DNA of 7,461 nt, taken from positions 1-7,461 of the forward strand of contig CANEXR010000136.1 of assembly GCA_947443815.1 (NCBI GenBank). The letters run 5' to 3'. The stretch is from Flavobacteriaceae bacterium. GTDB lineage: Bacteria; Bacteroidota; Bacteroidia; Flavobacteriales; Flavobacteriaceae. This document shows, one piece after another, positions 1 to 5,521 of the stretch. Below the pieces are notes generated by a model, which was given only the letters and a program-made list of their open reading frames with translations, was not told the DNA's origin and searched no databases. How positions within the stretch are numbered: the stretch's first letter is position 1; every line of letters starts with the position of its first letter. Position numbers and translations under genes: made by a program.

Positions 1-18
1 ATTATTGATCTAGAATAA
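1..18 (+). CDS. Possible 3' end of an upstream gene, last five codons only
   Basis: Reading from the first base gives Ile-Ile-Asp-Leu-Glu and a TAA stop at 16-18. Alone this would be meaningless. It aligns without a gap to the last codons of the acyltransferase gene (Ile-Ile-Glu-Gln-Glu-TAA, 1638-1655), and the similarity continues past both stops at the same offset of 1637. I infer that a gene ending like the acyltransferase, perhaps a paralogue of it, lies left of the window. The fragment is too short to identify a family. Confidence 0.3.
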   Translation: MIDLE

Positions 19-140
19 GCACAATCGCCCAACAGTTAGATTTTCGTTGCATGCGCAGCACAATCTATAAAACTCCTGTTGAACGGAACCGGAGTAACGG
101 CCGTCAACACGATGCACTTCTCGTAAAAATTTCAGAGCGA
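1..140 (+). repeat. Left copy of a diverged ~140-bp direct repeat
   Basis: This stretch aligns without gaps to 1638-1777 at a constant offset of 1637; hand counting gives about 86 of 140 identical bases. Identity is concentrated in blocks: the stop-codon region GAATAA (13-18), AACAGTTAGA (31-40), TTGAACGGAACCG (79-91), and a block from ATG at 112 through TCGTAAA (121-127) to AGAGCG (134-139). Between blocks (about 51-70 and 92-110) the copies differ strongly. The repeat starts inside the end of a probable upstream gene and ends just before a terminator. It could be the mark of a tandem gene duplication, a decayed gene tail, or a recombination-type site between gene units. What the element does is not known to me. 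Confidence 0.7.
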
Positions 141-145
141 ATAGT

Positions 146-173
146 AAGAGGATTTAGTGTCCTCTTTTTTTTT
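146..173 (+). terminator. Rho-independent terminator after the left repeat
   Basis: AAGAGGA (146-152) pairs with TCCTCTT (160-166) around a seven-base loop and runs into a T tract ending at 173. It would end a plus-strand transcript from the left, most simply that of the gene whose stop may lie at 16-18. The equivalent place after the right repeat copy has no such hairpin; the alignment breaks here because the left copy carries about 11 extra bases that form half of the stem. Confidence 0.65.
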
Positions 174-263
174 GGGGTAGTTTTAAGCTGGTTTTCTCGT
201 GTTTTCCAAACTAGAAAAACGCATTTGGTGACGCGAAATACCTGTAAATATGCTGCATGCTTA

Positions 264-298
264 AAAATACGAAAAATCCTGTTTTATACCCGTATTTT
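264..298. repeat. 8-bp perfect inverted repeat with 19-bp spacer
   Basis: AAAATACG at 264-271 and its reverse complement CGTATTTT at 291-298 flank a 19-base spacer. In RNA this would be a weak stem with a large loop; in DNA it could be a dimeric regulator site upstream of the acyltransferase gene. No T tract follows it, so it is unlikely to be a terminator. Chance occurrence in AT-rich DNA is possible. Confidence 0.35.
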
Positions 299-385
299 GT
301 TACATTTGAAGGTATGTAAACGGAGGTCTTTTCACAGACTGACGTTGTAAACATTGTCGAACTACTATCATTTAAAGTCGTATCA

Positions 386-421
386 TTTTGTACCATTCAA
401 AAAATTTATCGCCTATATTTA
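386..421 (+). promoter_or_regulatory. Weak candidate Bacteroidota-type promoter for the acyltransferase
   Basis: TTTTG at 386-390 and TATATTTA at 414-421 resemble the -33 (TTTG) and -7 (TAnnTTTG) elements used by the Bacteroidota primary sigma factor. The last base of the -7 element deviates and the 23-base gap is longer than usual. Transcription from here would leave a leader of roughly 115 bases. An exact TAnnTTTG match at 301-308 is an alternative but has no good -33 element. Confidence 0.3.
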
Positions 422-542
422 CAAAATAATGAAGCTTAAAAAAGGAGACTGGAGGTTTTAGAAAAACTGATGTTAGTTAGAAGTTTACAAAACACCCCGC
501 AGATACTATTTATTAATAAACGATAAAGTTTAAAAAAAACAA

Positions 543-1655
543 TTGGACAAAAATATTCAGCAAAAATTATATGGACTTGACCATTTACGAGCATTAGCAA
601 TTGTATTTGTTTTTCTTTTTCATTATTTTATTTTAAGTGGTGGACAACCCGAATGGTTGCCTGACTTTGCAAAATTTGGTTGGACTGGTGTAGATTTATT
701 CTTTGTTTTGAGTGGTTTTTTAATTTCATCGCAGCTTTTTGTTCAAATCAAACAAGGACAAAATATTTCTTATAAGCTATTTTTTCTGAAACGATTATTT
801 AGGATTATTCCAGCATTTTTGGTTACTGTTGGATTGTATTTTTTCTTTCCATTTTTCCGAGAAAAAGAAAGTTTACCCCCGCTATGGAAGTTGCTAACAT
901 TTACACAGAATCTTGGACTAAACTTAAAAGATTTTGGGACTTTTTCCCATGCTTGGTCGCTTTGTGTGGAGGAACATTTCTATTTATTATTGCCATTCAT
1001 TTTGATTTTATTGCAATTTACCAACCGTATAAAAAAAGCATACTGGTTGTTAATTGCTTTGTTTCTATTTGGTTTTATAATTAGAATTTATAGTTTCAAC
1101 CAATTGTATTTACCAAAAATTGAAGATGAAAATGGTTGGATGTATTGGTACAAATACATATATTATCCAACATACAACCGTTTAGATGGACTTTTGGTAG
1201 GTGTTTCAATTGCAGGGATTTATCAATTTTCACCAGCTGTTTGGAACAAAATAGCTAAATTTGGAAACATATCGATTCTTTTGAGTGTAGCAATTTTAAC
1301 CGGTACTTATTTTCTTTGTTACGATCAGATGACTTTCAATGCTTCCGTTTTTGGTTTTCCACTCATTGCAATTGGTTATGGGTTTATGGTTGTGGGTGCT
1401 GTGAGTCCGACAAGTTTTTTATACCAATGGAATTCAAGAGTGACAACATGTATTGCAACACTTTCTTATGCCTGTTATTTGACACACAAAGGTATAATTC
1501 ATATAACACATCAATTATTAGCCGACTTTAAAATTGATAGTAATTTAATGCTTTTAATTTGTACGGTAACTTGTATTGGTTTTGCTTATTTATTACACTT
1601 GGGAATTGAAAAACCATTTATGAAATTACGAAACAGAATAATTGAGCAGGAATAA
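543..1655 (+). CDS. Membrane acyltransferase of the acyltransferase-3 (OafA/YrhL) family
   Basis: The 370-residue product is an integral inner-membrane O-acyltransferase. Members of this family move acyl groups, often acetyl, onto sugars of surface polysaccharide, lipopolysaccharide or other envelope molecules; the substrate here cannot be read from sequence. The family hallmarks are present in order: LDHLRALAI with Arg16 and His27 in the first membrane segment, GVDLFFVLSGFLIS (49-62), the basic KRLFRIIP (83-90), and HAWSLCVEEHFY (136-147) with the Glu pair at 143-144. About ten hydrophobic segments follow one another, and there is no C-terminal SGNH domain; the length is normal for the short form. 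The start is TTG at 543: an in-frame stop sits at 531-533 and no in-frame ATG precedes the conserved core. Leader bases are A-rich without a Shine-Dalgarno site. The gene stands alone on its strand, is bounded by a diverged repeat, and converges with proC. Confidence 0.93.
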   Translation: MDKNIQQKLYGLDHLRALAIVFVFLFHYFILSGGQPEWLPDFAKFGWTGVDLFFVLSGFLISSQLFVQIKQGQNISYKLFFLKRLFRIIPAFLVTVGLYFFFPFFREKESLPPLWKLLTFTQNLGLNLKDFGTFSHAWSLCVEEHFYLLLPFILILLQFTNRIKKAYWLLIALFLFGFIIRIYSFNQLYLPKIEDENGWMYWYKYIYYPTYNRLDGLLVGVSIAGIYQFSPAVWNKIAKFGNISILLSVAILTGTYFLCYDQMTFNASVFGFPLIAIGYGFMVVGAVSPTSFLYQWNSRVTTCIATLSYACYLTHKGIIHITHQLLADFKIDSNLMLLICTVTCIGFAYLLHLGIEKPFMKLRNRIIEQE

Positions 1656-1777
1656 AATCTATTGCTGAACAGCTACAATTTGGTTATGTGTTTCGTACGA
1701 ACAATGCAATCCATATTGAACGGAACCGATTACAAATTTTTGAATCTTATGTACTTATCGTAAAGTTTTGAGAGCGG
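1638..1777 (+). repeat. Right copy of the diverged ~140-bp direct repeat
   Basis: This is the partner of 1-140. It begins within the last six codons of the acyltransferase gene and continues 122 bases past its stop. The shared blocks are GAATAA (1650-1655), AACAGCTACA (1668-1677), TTGAACGGAACCG (1716-1728), and the block with TCGTAAA (1758-1764) and AGAGCG (1771-1776), all at the same spacing as on the left. Read in the frame ending at TAA 1761-1763, the copy encodes an open stretch ending in LNGT...MYLS, which in the left copy is broken by a TAG. Inside it sits a 10-bp palindrome, TTCGTACGAA (1692-1701), which the left copy does not share. Confidence 0.7.
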
Positions 1778-1875
1778 ATTTATAGTCCAATCACTCGAAT
1801 ATAAAGTACTATCAAGCTGTCTTTTTTTATTTGTTTTTCTTCAAAGGAAAAGTTGTGTTTTATGGTGTTCGTGTG

Positions 1876-1917
1876 AGGGATAGGAGCAAGTACCGAAGTA
1901 CTGCGGATAGCCCGACC
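1876..1917 (+). ncRNA. Structured motif of a recurrent flavobacterial intergenic type (possibly Flavo-1-like)
   Basis: GGG (1877-1879) can pair with CCC (1911-1913). A symmetric six-by-six internal loop follows, ATAGGA (1880-1885) opposite GGATAG (1905-1910). Inside that, GC (1886-1887) pairs with GC (1903-1904), with A1888 bulged, and AGTAC (1889-1893) pairs with GTACT (1898-1902) under a CGAA tetraloop. The frame GAGGGATAG-A-GC ... GCGGATAGCCCGACC is one I recognise as recurring with variable central stems in flavobacterial intergenic regions, usually just before a terminator, as here. It may be the Rfam class Flavo-1, but that assignment is from memory and unchecked. It could be a small RNA or part of the acyltransferase 3' untranslated region; no clear promoter of its own is visible. 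Confidence 0.5.
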
Positions 1918-1922
1918 GCATT

Positions 1923-1966
1923 AAAAAAAGGGCCTTCTGAGCTGTTACGCTGAGAAGGCCCTTTTT
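1923..1966. terminator. Bidirectional rho-independent terminator
   Basis: GGGCCTTCT (1930-1938) pairs with AGAAGGCCC (1953-1961). A single G-G mismatch follows, then AGC (1940-1942) pairs with GCT (1949-1951) around a six-base loop. A run of seven A (1923-1929) lies on the left and five T (1962-1966) on the right, so the hairpin has a T tract in either direction. It would end plus-strand transcripts from the acyltransferase and RNA motif, and the minus-strand transcript of proC, whose stop is 28 bases away. Confidence 0.9.
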
Positions 1967-1993
1967 ATTAATGGGGTCACACCCAAAGGAAAT

Positions 1994-2770
1994 TTATCCC
2001 TTGATTTGTTTCAATGAGGTTTTGATTCCGCGTATTAGTGAGGAACTGAATCCGTGCATTTCCATTTCGTTTAATCCGGCTATGGTGCAGCCTTGTGGTG
2101 TGGTTACGCGGTCGATTAATTGTTCGGGATGGCCTTTTTCTTCGAGTAGCATTTCGGCGGCGCCTTTTACGGTTTGTGCGGAGATGGCTAATGCGGTTTG
2201 CCAGTCAAATCCTATTTCGATTCCGGCTTGCATGGAGGCGCGAATGTAGCGTAAGGCAAAAGCGGTTCCGCTGGCAGCAAGAACGGTGGCGGCATCCATT
2301 AGTTTTTCGTCAATGATGGGTGCGGTTCCTAAAGTTTGAAAGAGGTTTACGGTGTTTTGTGCTTTTTCTTTGTCTTTTTCGTGAAAGGCAATACAGGTTG
2401 CTGAGGCGCCAAATTGTGCTGCTATGTTTGGCATGATTCTGATGGCGCTATTGGTTTGCCCTATTTTGTTTTGTAAATTTTCGATGGACAATCCACTTAC
2501 TGCCGAGGCGATTACTTTATTTGAAATTACGGGAAGAATTTCGGCCAAAACTGTATCAACTTGATAGGGTTTGATGGTTAGAATAATGATGTCGGCTTCT
2601 TGTATTTGGTGTTTGTTATCTGTAGAAACGGTTACGCCTAATTTTTCTAGATACAGAATACTGGCGGTGTTTCGTCTGGTTATGGTTACTTGGTTATCCT
2701 GTGAGAATTTTGATATTCCTAATGCGATTGAAACGCCTAAGTTTCCGCCGCCGATGATGTGTACTTTCAT
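1994..2770 (-). CDS. proC: Pyrroline-5-carboxylate reductase
   Basis: The 258-residue cytoplasmic enzyme catalyses the last step of proline synthesis, reducing 1-pyrroline-5-carboxylate with NAD(P)H. The N-terminal Rossmann dinucleotide site is MKVHIIGGGNLG (glycines 7-9 and 12). KP at 67-68, RIMPN (111-115) and the C-terminal family signature around VTTPQGCTIAGLNEME (222-237) follow; the length fits the family. Two motifs differ from the textbook form: SGTAFALRY (167-175) stands where many enzymes have SGxGPAY, and TTPQGCT (223-229) where many have SPGGTT. The start is the ATG at 2768-2770, just before the nucleotide site; a longer in-frame TTG start at 2797 would add nine non-conserved residues. 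The gene lies 170 bp beyond mgtE on the same strand and ends at a strong terminator, so it is either the last gene of that operon or separately transcribed. Confidence 0.93.
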   Translation of the reverse strand: MKVHIIGGGNLGVSIALGISKFSQDNQVTITRRNTASILYLEKLGVTVSTDNKHQIQEADIIILTIKPYQVDTVLAEILPVISNKVIASAVSGLSIENLQNKIGQTNSAIRIMPNIAAQFGASATCIAFHEKDKEKAQNTVNLFQTLGTAPIIDEKLMDAATVLAASGTAFALRYIRASMQAGIEIGFDWQTALAISAQTVKGAAEMLLEEKGHPEQLIDRVTTPQGCTIAGLNEMEMHGFSSSLIRGIKTSLKQIKG

Positions 2771-2881
2771 GTGTTGGTTCTGTTTTTCTTCTCCCAATCC
2801 TCTTCAAAAAAAGCAGCAGAAAAGGGATTGTTGGTTGTATGTTTTGGTTATTTATCTGTTTTTTAAAATAATTATTGTGTT

Positions 2882-2940
2882 TCTCACTATTCACTCCTCA
2901 CCTCTCACCATTCACTTCTCACTCCTCACCATTCACTCCT
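2882..2940. repeat. Degenerate short tandem repeat between mgtE and proC
   Basis: The stretch is built from variants of CTCAC and ATTCACTC units; for example, CTCACCATTCACT occurs at about 2905 and again near the end. Read on the minus strand it is purine-rich (GAGTGAATGGTGAG) and starts directly after the mgtE stop codon. Similar GTGA-rich repeats are familiar in flavobacterial intergenic DNA. It has no dyad symmetry that would make it a terminator. Its effect, if any, on readthrough from mgtE to proC is unknown. Confidence 0.7.
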
Positions 2941-4293
2941 TTAAAACCCCAAAATCATTTTTGCTATTGAAAAATAAATTAAAATTCCGCAGATATCGTT
3001 GCTTGTTGTTATAAAGGGTCCTGTGGCCAAGGCGGGGTCAATTCCAAATTTGTTTAATAATAATGGAATAAAAGTTCCGATAAGCGAGGCTATAATAATT
3101 ACAGAAATCAAGGCAATGGTGACAATTATTCCAATAATAAATTCGACATTGAGTAGAAAATGGCTGCCTAAAAAAAGTATGGTTGCCAGAATCACTCCGT
3201 TTAATAAACTTAGAGAGACTTCTTTTATCAATCGGTTAAACAAGGATCCGCTCAATGTATTGTTGGCTAAACCTTGCACAATTATGGCTGATGATTGTAC
3301 GCCTACGTTTCCAGCCATTGCCGCGATTAATGGTGTAAAAAAGAACAAATTACCGTGTTGTGCCATTGCGCCTTCGAACAATCCAAGGACACGTACGGTG
3401 ATGAAACCGCCTAAAAGTGCTAAAACTAACCAAGGCAAACGGGCTTTGGTCAGCTCCATAATACTATCATCGGCTTCAACGTCTTGTGAGATACCCGCCG
3501 CTAATTGATAATCCTGATCGGCTTCGTCTTTGATTACATCCACGATATCGTCAATGGTGATTCGGCCTACTAATCGTCCTAGTTCATCGACTACGGGAGT
3601 GGCTTCTAAATCGTATTTTTGCATGATACGGGCAACCTCAACATCCTCTGTATCTACTTTTACAGAATTGAGTTTTCGGATATACACGTTACTAATTGGT
3701 GTTCTGGAGGAGGTAGTCAATAAATCTTTGAGTGACAATCGGCCTTTTAATCGGTCTTCGTCATCGACTACATAAATAGAATGGACTCTGGAGATGTTTT
3801 CGGCCTGAATGCGCATTTCTTTGATACAAGTCAGTACATTCCAATTTTCATTTACTTTTACCAGCTCTTTGTGCATGATTCCACCTGCAGTATCTTCGTG
3901 ATAACGCAATAAATCGACAATATCCTTGGCGTGTTCAACGTCTTGCAATTCGGATATTACTTCGGCTTTGATGTCCTGCGAAAGTTCTGCGATAATATCG
4001 GCAGCGTCATTGGTTTCGAGTTCGTCAAGTTCTTCGGCAATTTCTTTTGGCGAAAGCCTTTTTAGTATGTTTTCCCGTAAATCATCTTCTAATTCCAGAA
4101 GGATTTCGGCTGTTTTGTCACTGTCTAAAACTTTAAAAATATAGGTTGCCTCTTCAAAATCTAGCTCGTCTAGAATTTCGGCAATATCAGCATGGTGCAT
4201 ATCATGCAATAAAACTTCCAATTGCTGGTCGTTTTTACTTTGAATGAGTTGCTCTAATTCATGAATTAGTTCTTTGCTGATTTTAAACTCCAT
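2941..4293 (-). CDS. mgtE: Magnesium transporter of the MgtE family
   Basis: The 450-residue protein is a magnesium channel of the inner membrane, full length for the family. Residues 1-130 form the acidic helical N domain, with repeated ELD/ELE segments that in known members sense magnesium. TAGGIM (135-140) leads into two CBS domains, about 138-195 and 200-260, the second with ATPVVDELGRLVG (231-243). From about 285 the membrane domain has five hydrophobic segments. The pore segment reads PLIAAMAGNVGVQSS (321-335), and near the C terminus LDP-like GIDPALATGPF and TTSND (429-433) carry the conserved acidic residue. The ATG at 4293 lies inside the end of rsmA (11-bp overlap), which points to co-transcription and translational coupling. 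In characterised members gating closes the channel when cytoplasmic magnesium is high. No riboswitch is visible upstream, as expected for an internal operon gene. Confidence 0.95.
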   Translation of the reverse strand: MEFKISKELIHELEQLIQSKNDQQLEVLLHDMHHADIAEILDELDFEEATYIFKVLDSDKTAEILLELEDDLRENILKRLSPKEIAEELDELETNDAADIIAELSQDIKAEVISELQDVEHAKDIVDLLRYHEDTAGGIMHKELVKVNENWNVLTCIKEMRIQAENISRVHSIYVVDDEDRLKGRLSLKDLLTTSSRTPISNVYIRKLNSVKVDTEDVEVARIMQKYDLEATPVVDELGRLVGRITIDDIVDVIKDEADQDYQLAAGISQDVEADDSIMELTKARLPWLVLALLGGFITVRVLGLFEGAMAQHGNLFFFTPLIAAMAGNVGVQSSAIIVQGLANNTLSGSLFNRLIKEVSLSLLNGVILATILFLGSHFLLNVEFIIGIIVTIALISVIIIASLIGTFIPLLLNKFGIDPALATGPFITTSNDICGILIYFSIAKMILGF

Positions 4294-5062
4294 CGGCTTC
4301 TATTTTTTGGGTAAGTTCTATGAACTGTTCTACACTAAGTTGCTCTGGGCGAAGATTAAAAACGTCATCTTCTCTCAGATTATCGGACAAATTTAAGGTT
4401 TTTAAACTGTTACGCAAGGTTTTTCTACGCTGTTGAAAAGCGGTTTTCACGACGGTAAAAAACAATTTTTCGCCACAAGGCAAGCTGAAATTTTCTTTTC
4501 TTCGCAAACGCAAAACACCTGATTTTACTTTTGGTGGTGGATTAAAAACATGTTCATCTACGGTAAATAAATATTCCGCATCATAAAATGCTTGGGCTAA
4601 AACAGATAGTATTCCGTAGGTTTTACTTCCTTTTTTCTCGCAAATACGTTCGGCTACTTCCTTCTGAAACATTCCTGCAAACTCTGGAATCTGGTTTCTC
4701 ATTTCTAAAGTCCTAAAAACAATTTGGGTTGAAATGTTATAGGGGAAATTTCCGATTATGGCGAATTGCTTCCCTTCAAAAACTTCGTTGATGTTGTATT
4801 TCAAAAAATCTTTTGAAATAATTTTATCTTTTAGTTTTGGATAATTGGCGTCCAAATATTCCACTGATTCCGTATCGATTTCAATCACATACGTATTGAT
4901 GGGTTTGTCCAATAAGTATTTTGTCAAAACACCCATTCCTGGACCTATTTCTAACACGTCATCATATCCTTCTAAATTCAAAGTGTCAGCAATGGCCTGA
5001 GCGATGCTTTCGTCTTTCAAGAAATGTTGTCCGAGGTGTTTTTTGGCTTTTACTTTTTCCAT
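4283..5062 (-). CDS. rsmA: 16S rRNA (adenine(1518)-N6/adenine(1519)-N6)-dimethyltransferase
   Basis: The enzyme (also called KsgA) uses S-adenosylmethionine to dimethylate two adjacent adenines near the 3' end of 16S rRNA, a late checkpoint in small-subunit assembly. The 259-residue product has the N-terminal GQHFL (11-15), the cofactor-binding loop EIGPGMGVLT (38-47), the acidic EID (61-63) closing the next strand, the catalytic NFPYNIS (105-111), FNPPPKVKS (173-181) and AFQQRRKTLRN (208-218) of the C-terminal RNA-binding domain. Many bacteria have NLPY in the catalytic motif; Phe is an accepted variant. The ATG at 5060-5062 is chosen over an in-frame TTG at 5083 because family members begin shortly before KKHLGQHFL. 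The gene overlaps mgtE by 11 bp and follows the DUF4286 gene by 121 bp. Confidence 0.96.
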   Translation of the reverse strand: MEKVKAKKHLGQHFLKDESIAQAIADTLNLEGYDDVLEIGPGMGVLTKYLLDKPINTYVIEIDTESVEYLDANYPKLKDKIISKDFLKYNINEVFEGKQFAIIGNFPYNISTQIVFRTLEMRNQIPEFAGMFQKEVAERICEKKGSKTYGILSVLAQAFYDAEYLFTVDEHVFNPPPKVKSGVLRLRRKENFSLPCGEKLFFTVVKTAFQQRRKTLRNSLKTLNLSDNLREDDVFNLRPEQLSVEQFIELTQKIEADGV

Positions 5063-5071
5063 ATTATTTGT

Positions 5072-5105
5072 TTTTTGCCGCAAAGGCAGAAAGTCGCAAA
5101 GTGTT
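5072..5105. repeat. CTTTGCG-type dispersed intergenic repeat
   Basis: On the minus strand the stretch carries CTTTGCGACTTTCTGCC and then TTTGCGGCA, two CTTTGCG-type units with a small TGCC/GGCA stem. I recognise near-identical CTTTGCGACTTTGCGCC strings as common in flavobacterial intergenic DNA. It lies just upstream of the rsmA start. The stem of four pairs has too little support to be called a terminator or riboswitch. Confidence 0.45.
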
Positions 5106-5134
5106 ATTTATGTGCGTTTTAAAATTTGATGTGG

Positions 5135-5140
5135 CAAATA
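5135..5140 (-). promoter_or_regulatory. Weak candidate -7 element upstream of rsmA
   Basis: TATTTG on the minus strand, within CGTATTTGCC, resembles the core of the Bacteroidota -7 element and lies about 73 bases before the rsmA ATG. No -33 TTTG is found at a normal distance. It would give rsmA-mgtE a promoter of their own in the 121-bp gap after the DUF4286 gene. Confidence 0.22.
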
Positions 5141-5183
5141 CGACTTCCAATTTTATTCTTCATTTCTCAACTGAATACTTCTT

Positions 5184-5495
5184 TTAATGCTCACTTATTA
5201 ATTCCAACTCCGTTCTAAAAGTTAGCATTCTATCCCCAAAAAGTTTGATTCCTTCTTCGCGCAATGCGGGCGCATCTTCCTGATAATATCGTTCCAACGT
5301 TTCTTTACTATCCGTTGTGTATTGAACCGAATAGGTTACACCACCCATTTCTTCTTCGATTAAAACGCGTACCATTCTGGCAGAAGAAAACTTTCCAGTA
5401 GCGAGCATTTCCGGAATGTGTTTGTGTTGCATCCAAATCATCCATTGGTCGTGAACGCTTTCGTGTATGTTGGTGGTGACATTGTATAGTATCAT
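5184..5495 (-). CDS. DUF4286 family protein
   Basis: The 103-residue protein begins MILYNVTTNI and has the pattern of the small DUF4286 family of Bacteroidota: DQWMIWMQHKHIPEML (16-31), a central SSARMVRVLIEEE, and TYSVQYTTDS before a C-terminal acidic helix. There is no signal peptide or membrane segment, so it should be cytoplasmic. The alternation of strands and helices, with a WxxWM...HIPEM helix, recalls dimeric alpha-beta (ferredoxin-like) monooxygenase-type folds. That is an inference, and no reaction is known. It starts 26 bp after the TPR gene on the same strand and sits before rsmA. I recall this neighbourhood as recurrent in flavobacteria, but context alone does not show a shared function. 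Confidence 0.85.
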   Translation of the reverse strand: MILYNVTTNIHESVHDQWMIWMQHKHIPEMLATGKFSSARMVRVLIEEEMGGVTYSVQYTTDSKETLERYYQEDAPALREEGIKLFGDRMLTFRTELELISEH

Positions 5496-5521
5496 TTGGG
5501 TGTTGGTTTTTAGGATATTAG

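Larger units (their letters stand above)
174..542 (+). other. Gene-free leader region upstream of the acyltransferase gene
   Basis: No convincing gene lies in these 369 bases. The frames that stay open have no family features, and one of them runs through the terminator at 146-173. The region holds a perfect 8-bp inverted repeat, AAAATACG (264-271) and CGTATTTT (291-298), separated by 19 bases. It also holds an exact match to the Bacteroidota -7 consensus TAnnTTTG at 301-308 without an evident -33 partner, a weaker promoter candidate near 386-421, and two GGAG-type stretches (about 444-455) followed by very short open frames. The purpose of such a long leader is unclear. Confidence 0.5.
1656..1993. 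other. Convergent intergenic region between the acyltransferase gene and proC
   Basis: There is no gene in these 338 bases. From left to right they hold the post-stop part of the right repeat copy (to 1777), an unstructured T-rich stretch (about 1778-1870), a hairpin RNA-like motif (1876-1917) and a terminator that works on both strands (1923-1966). Confidence 0.6.

Noticed and set aside
27..84. Integron attC-like site (GCCCAAC at 27-33, GTTGAAC at 78-84)
   Set aside because: Both match the degenerate core consensus, but the right copy reads GCTGAAC and ATTGAAC and breaks it. The left-copy core sites pair only partly with each other, and no integrase is in the window. Chance matches to such short degenerate motifs are expected.
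51..350. Open frame of 99 codons at the left edge on the plus strand
   Set aside because: It runs through the repeat in a different frame from the LNGT reading and straight across the terminator hairpin at 146-173. The product is basic, shows no family feature, and in the right repeat copy the same frame is broken by TGA.
470..526. 18-codon open frame before the acyltransferase, preceded by GGAGG
   Set aside because: The composition is not informative, the GGAGG is 14 bases away, and Bacteroidota rarely depend on such sites. There is no attenuator-like hairpin after it.
1692..1701. Palindrome TTCGTACGAA as a possible operator
   Set aside because: It lies downstream of the acyltransferase stop in a convergent region and is absent from the left repeat copy, so a regulatory role is unsupported.
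2771..2797. Nine-residue N-terminal extension of ProC from a TTG start
   Set aside because: The added residues are polar and the Rossmann motif normally begins within the first few residues, as it does from the ATG at 2770.
2571..3014. Plus-strand frame of 147 codons opposite proC and mgtE
   Set aside because: It is a shadow of two well-supported minus-strand genes, has no family motifs, and includes the low-complexity repeat.
2999..3508. Plus-strand frame of 169 codons opposite mgtE
   Set aside because: It lies wholly inside the membrane domain of mgtE on the other strand; its composition reflects the complementary codons.
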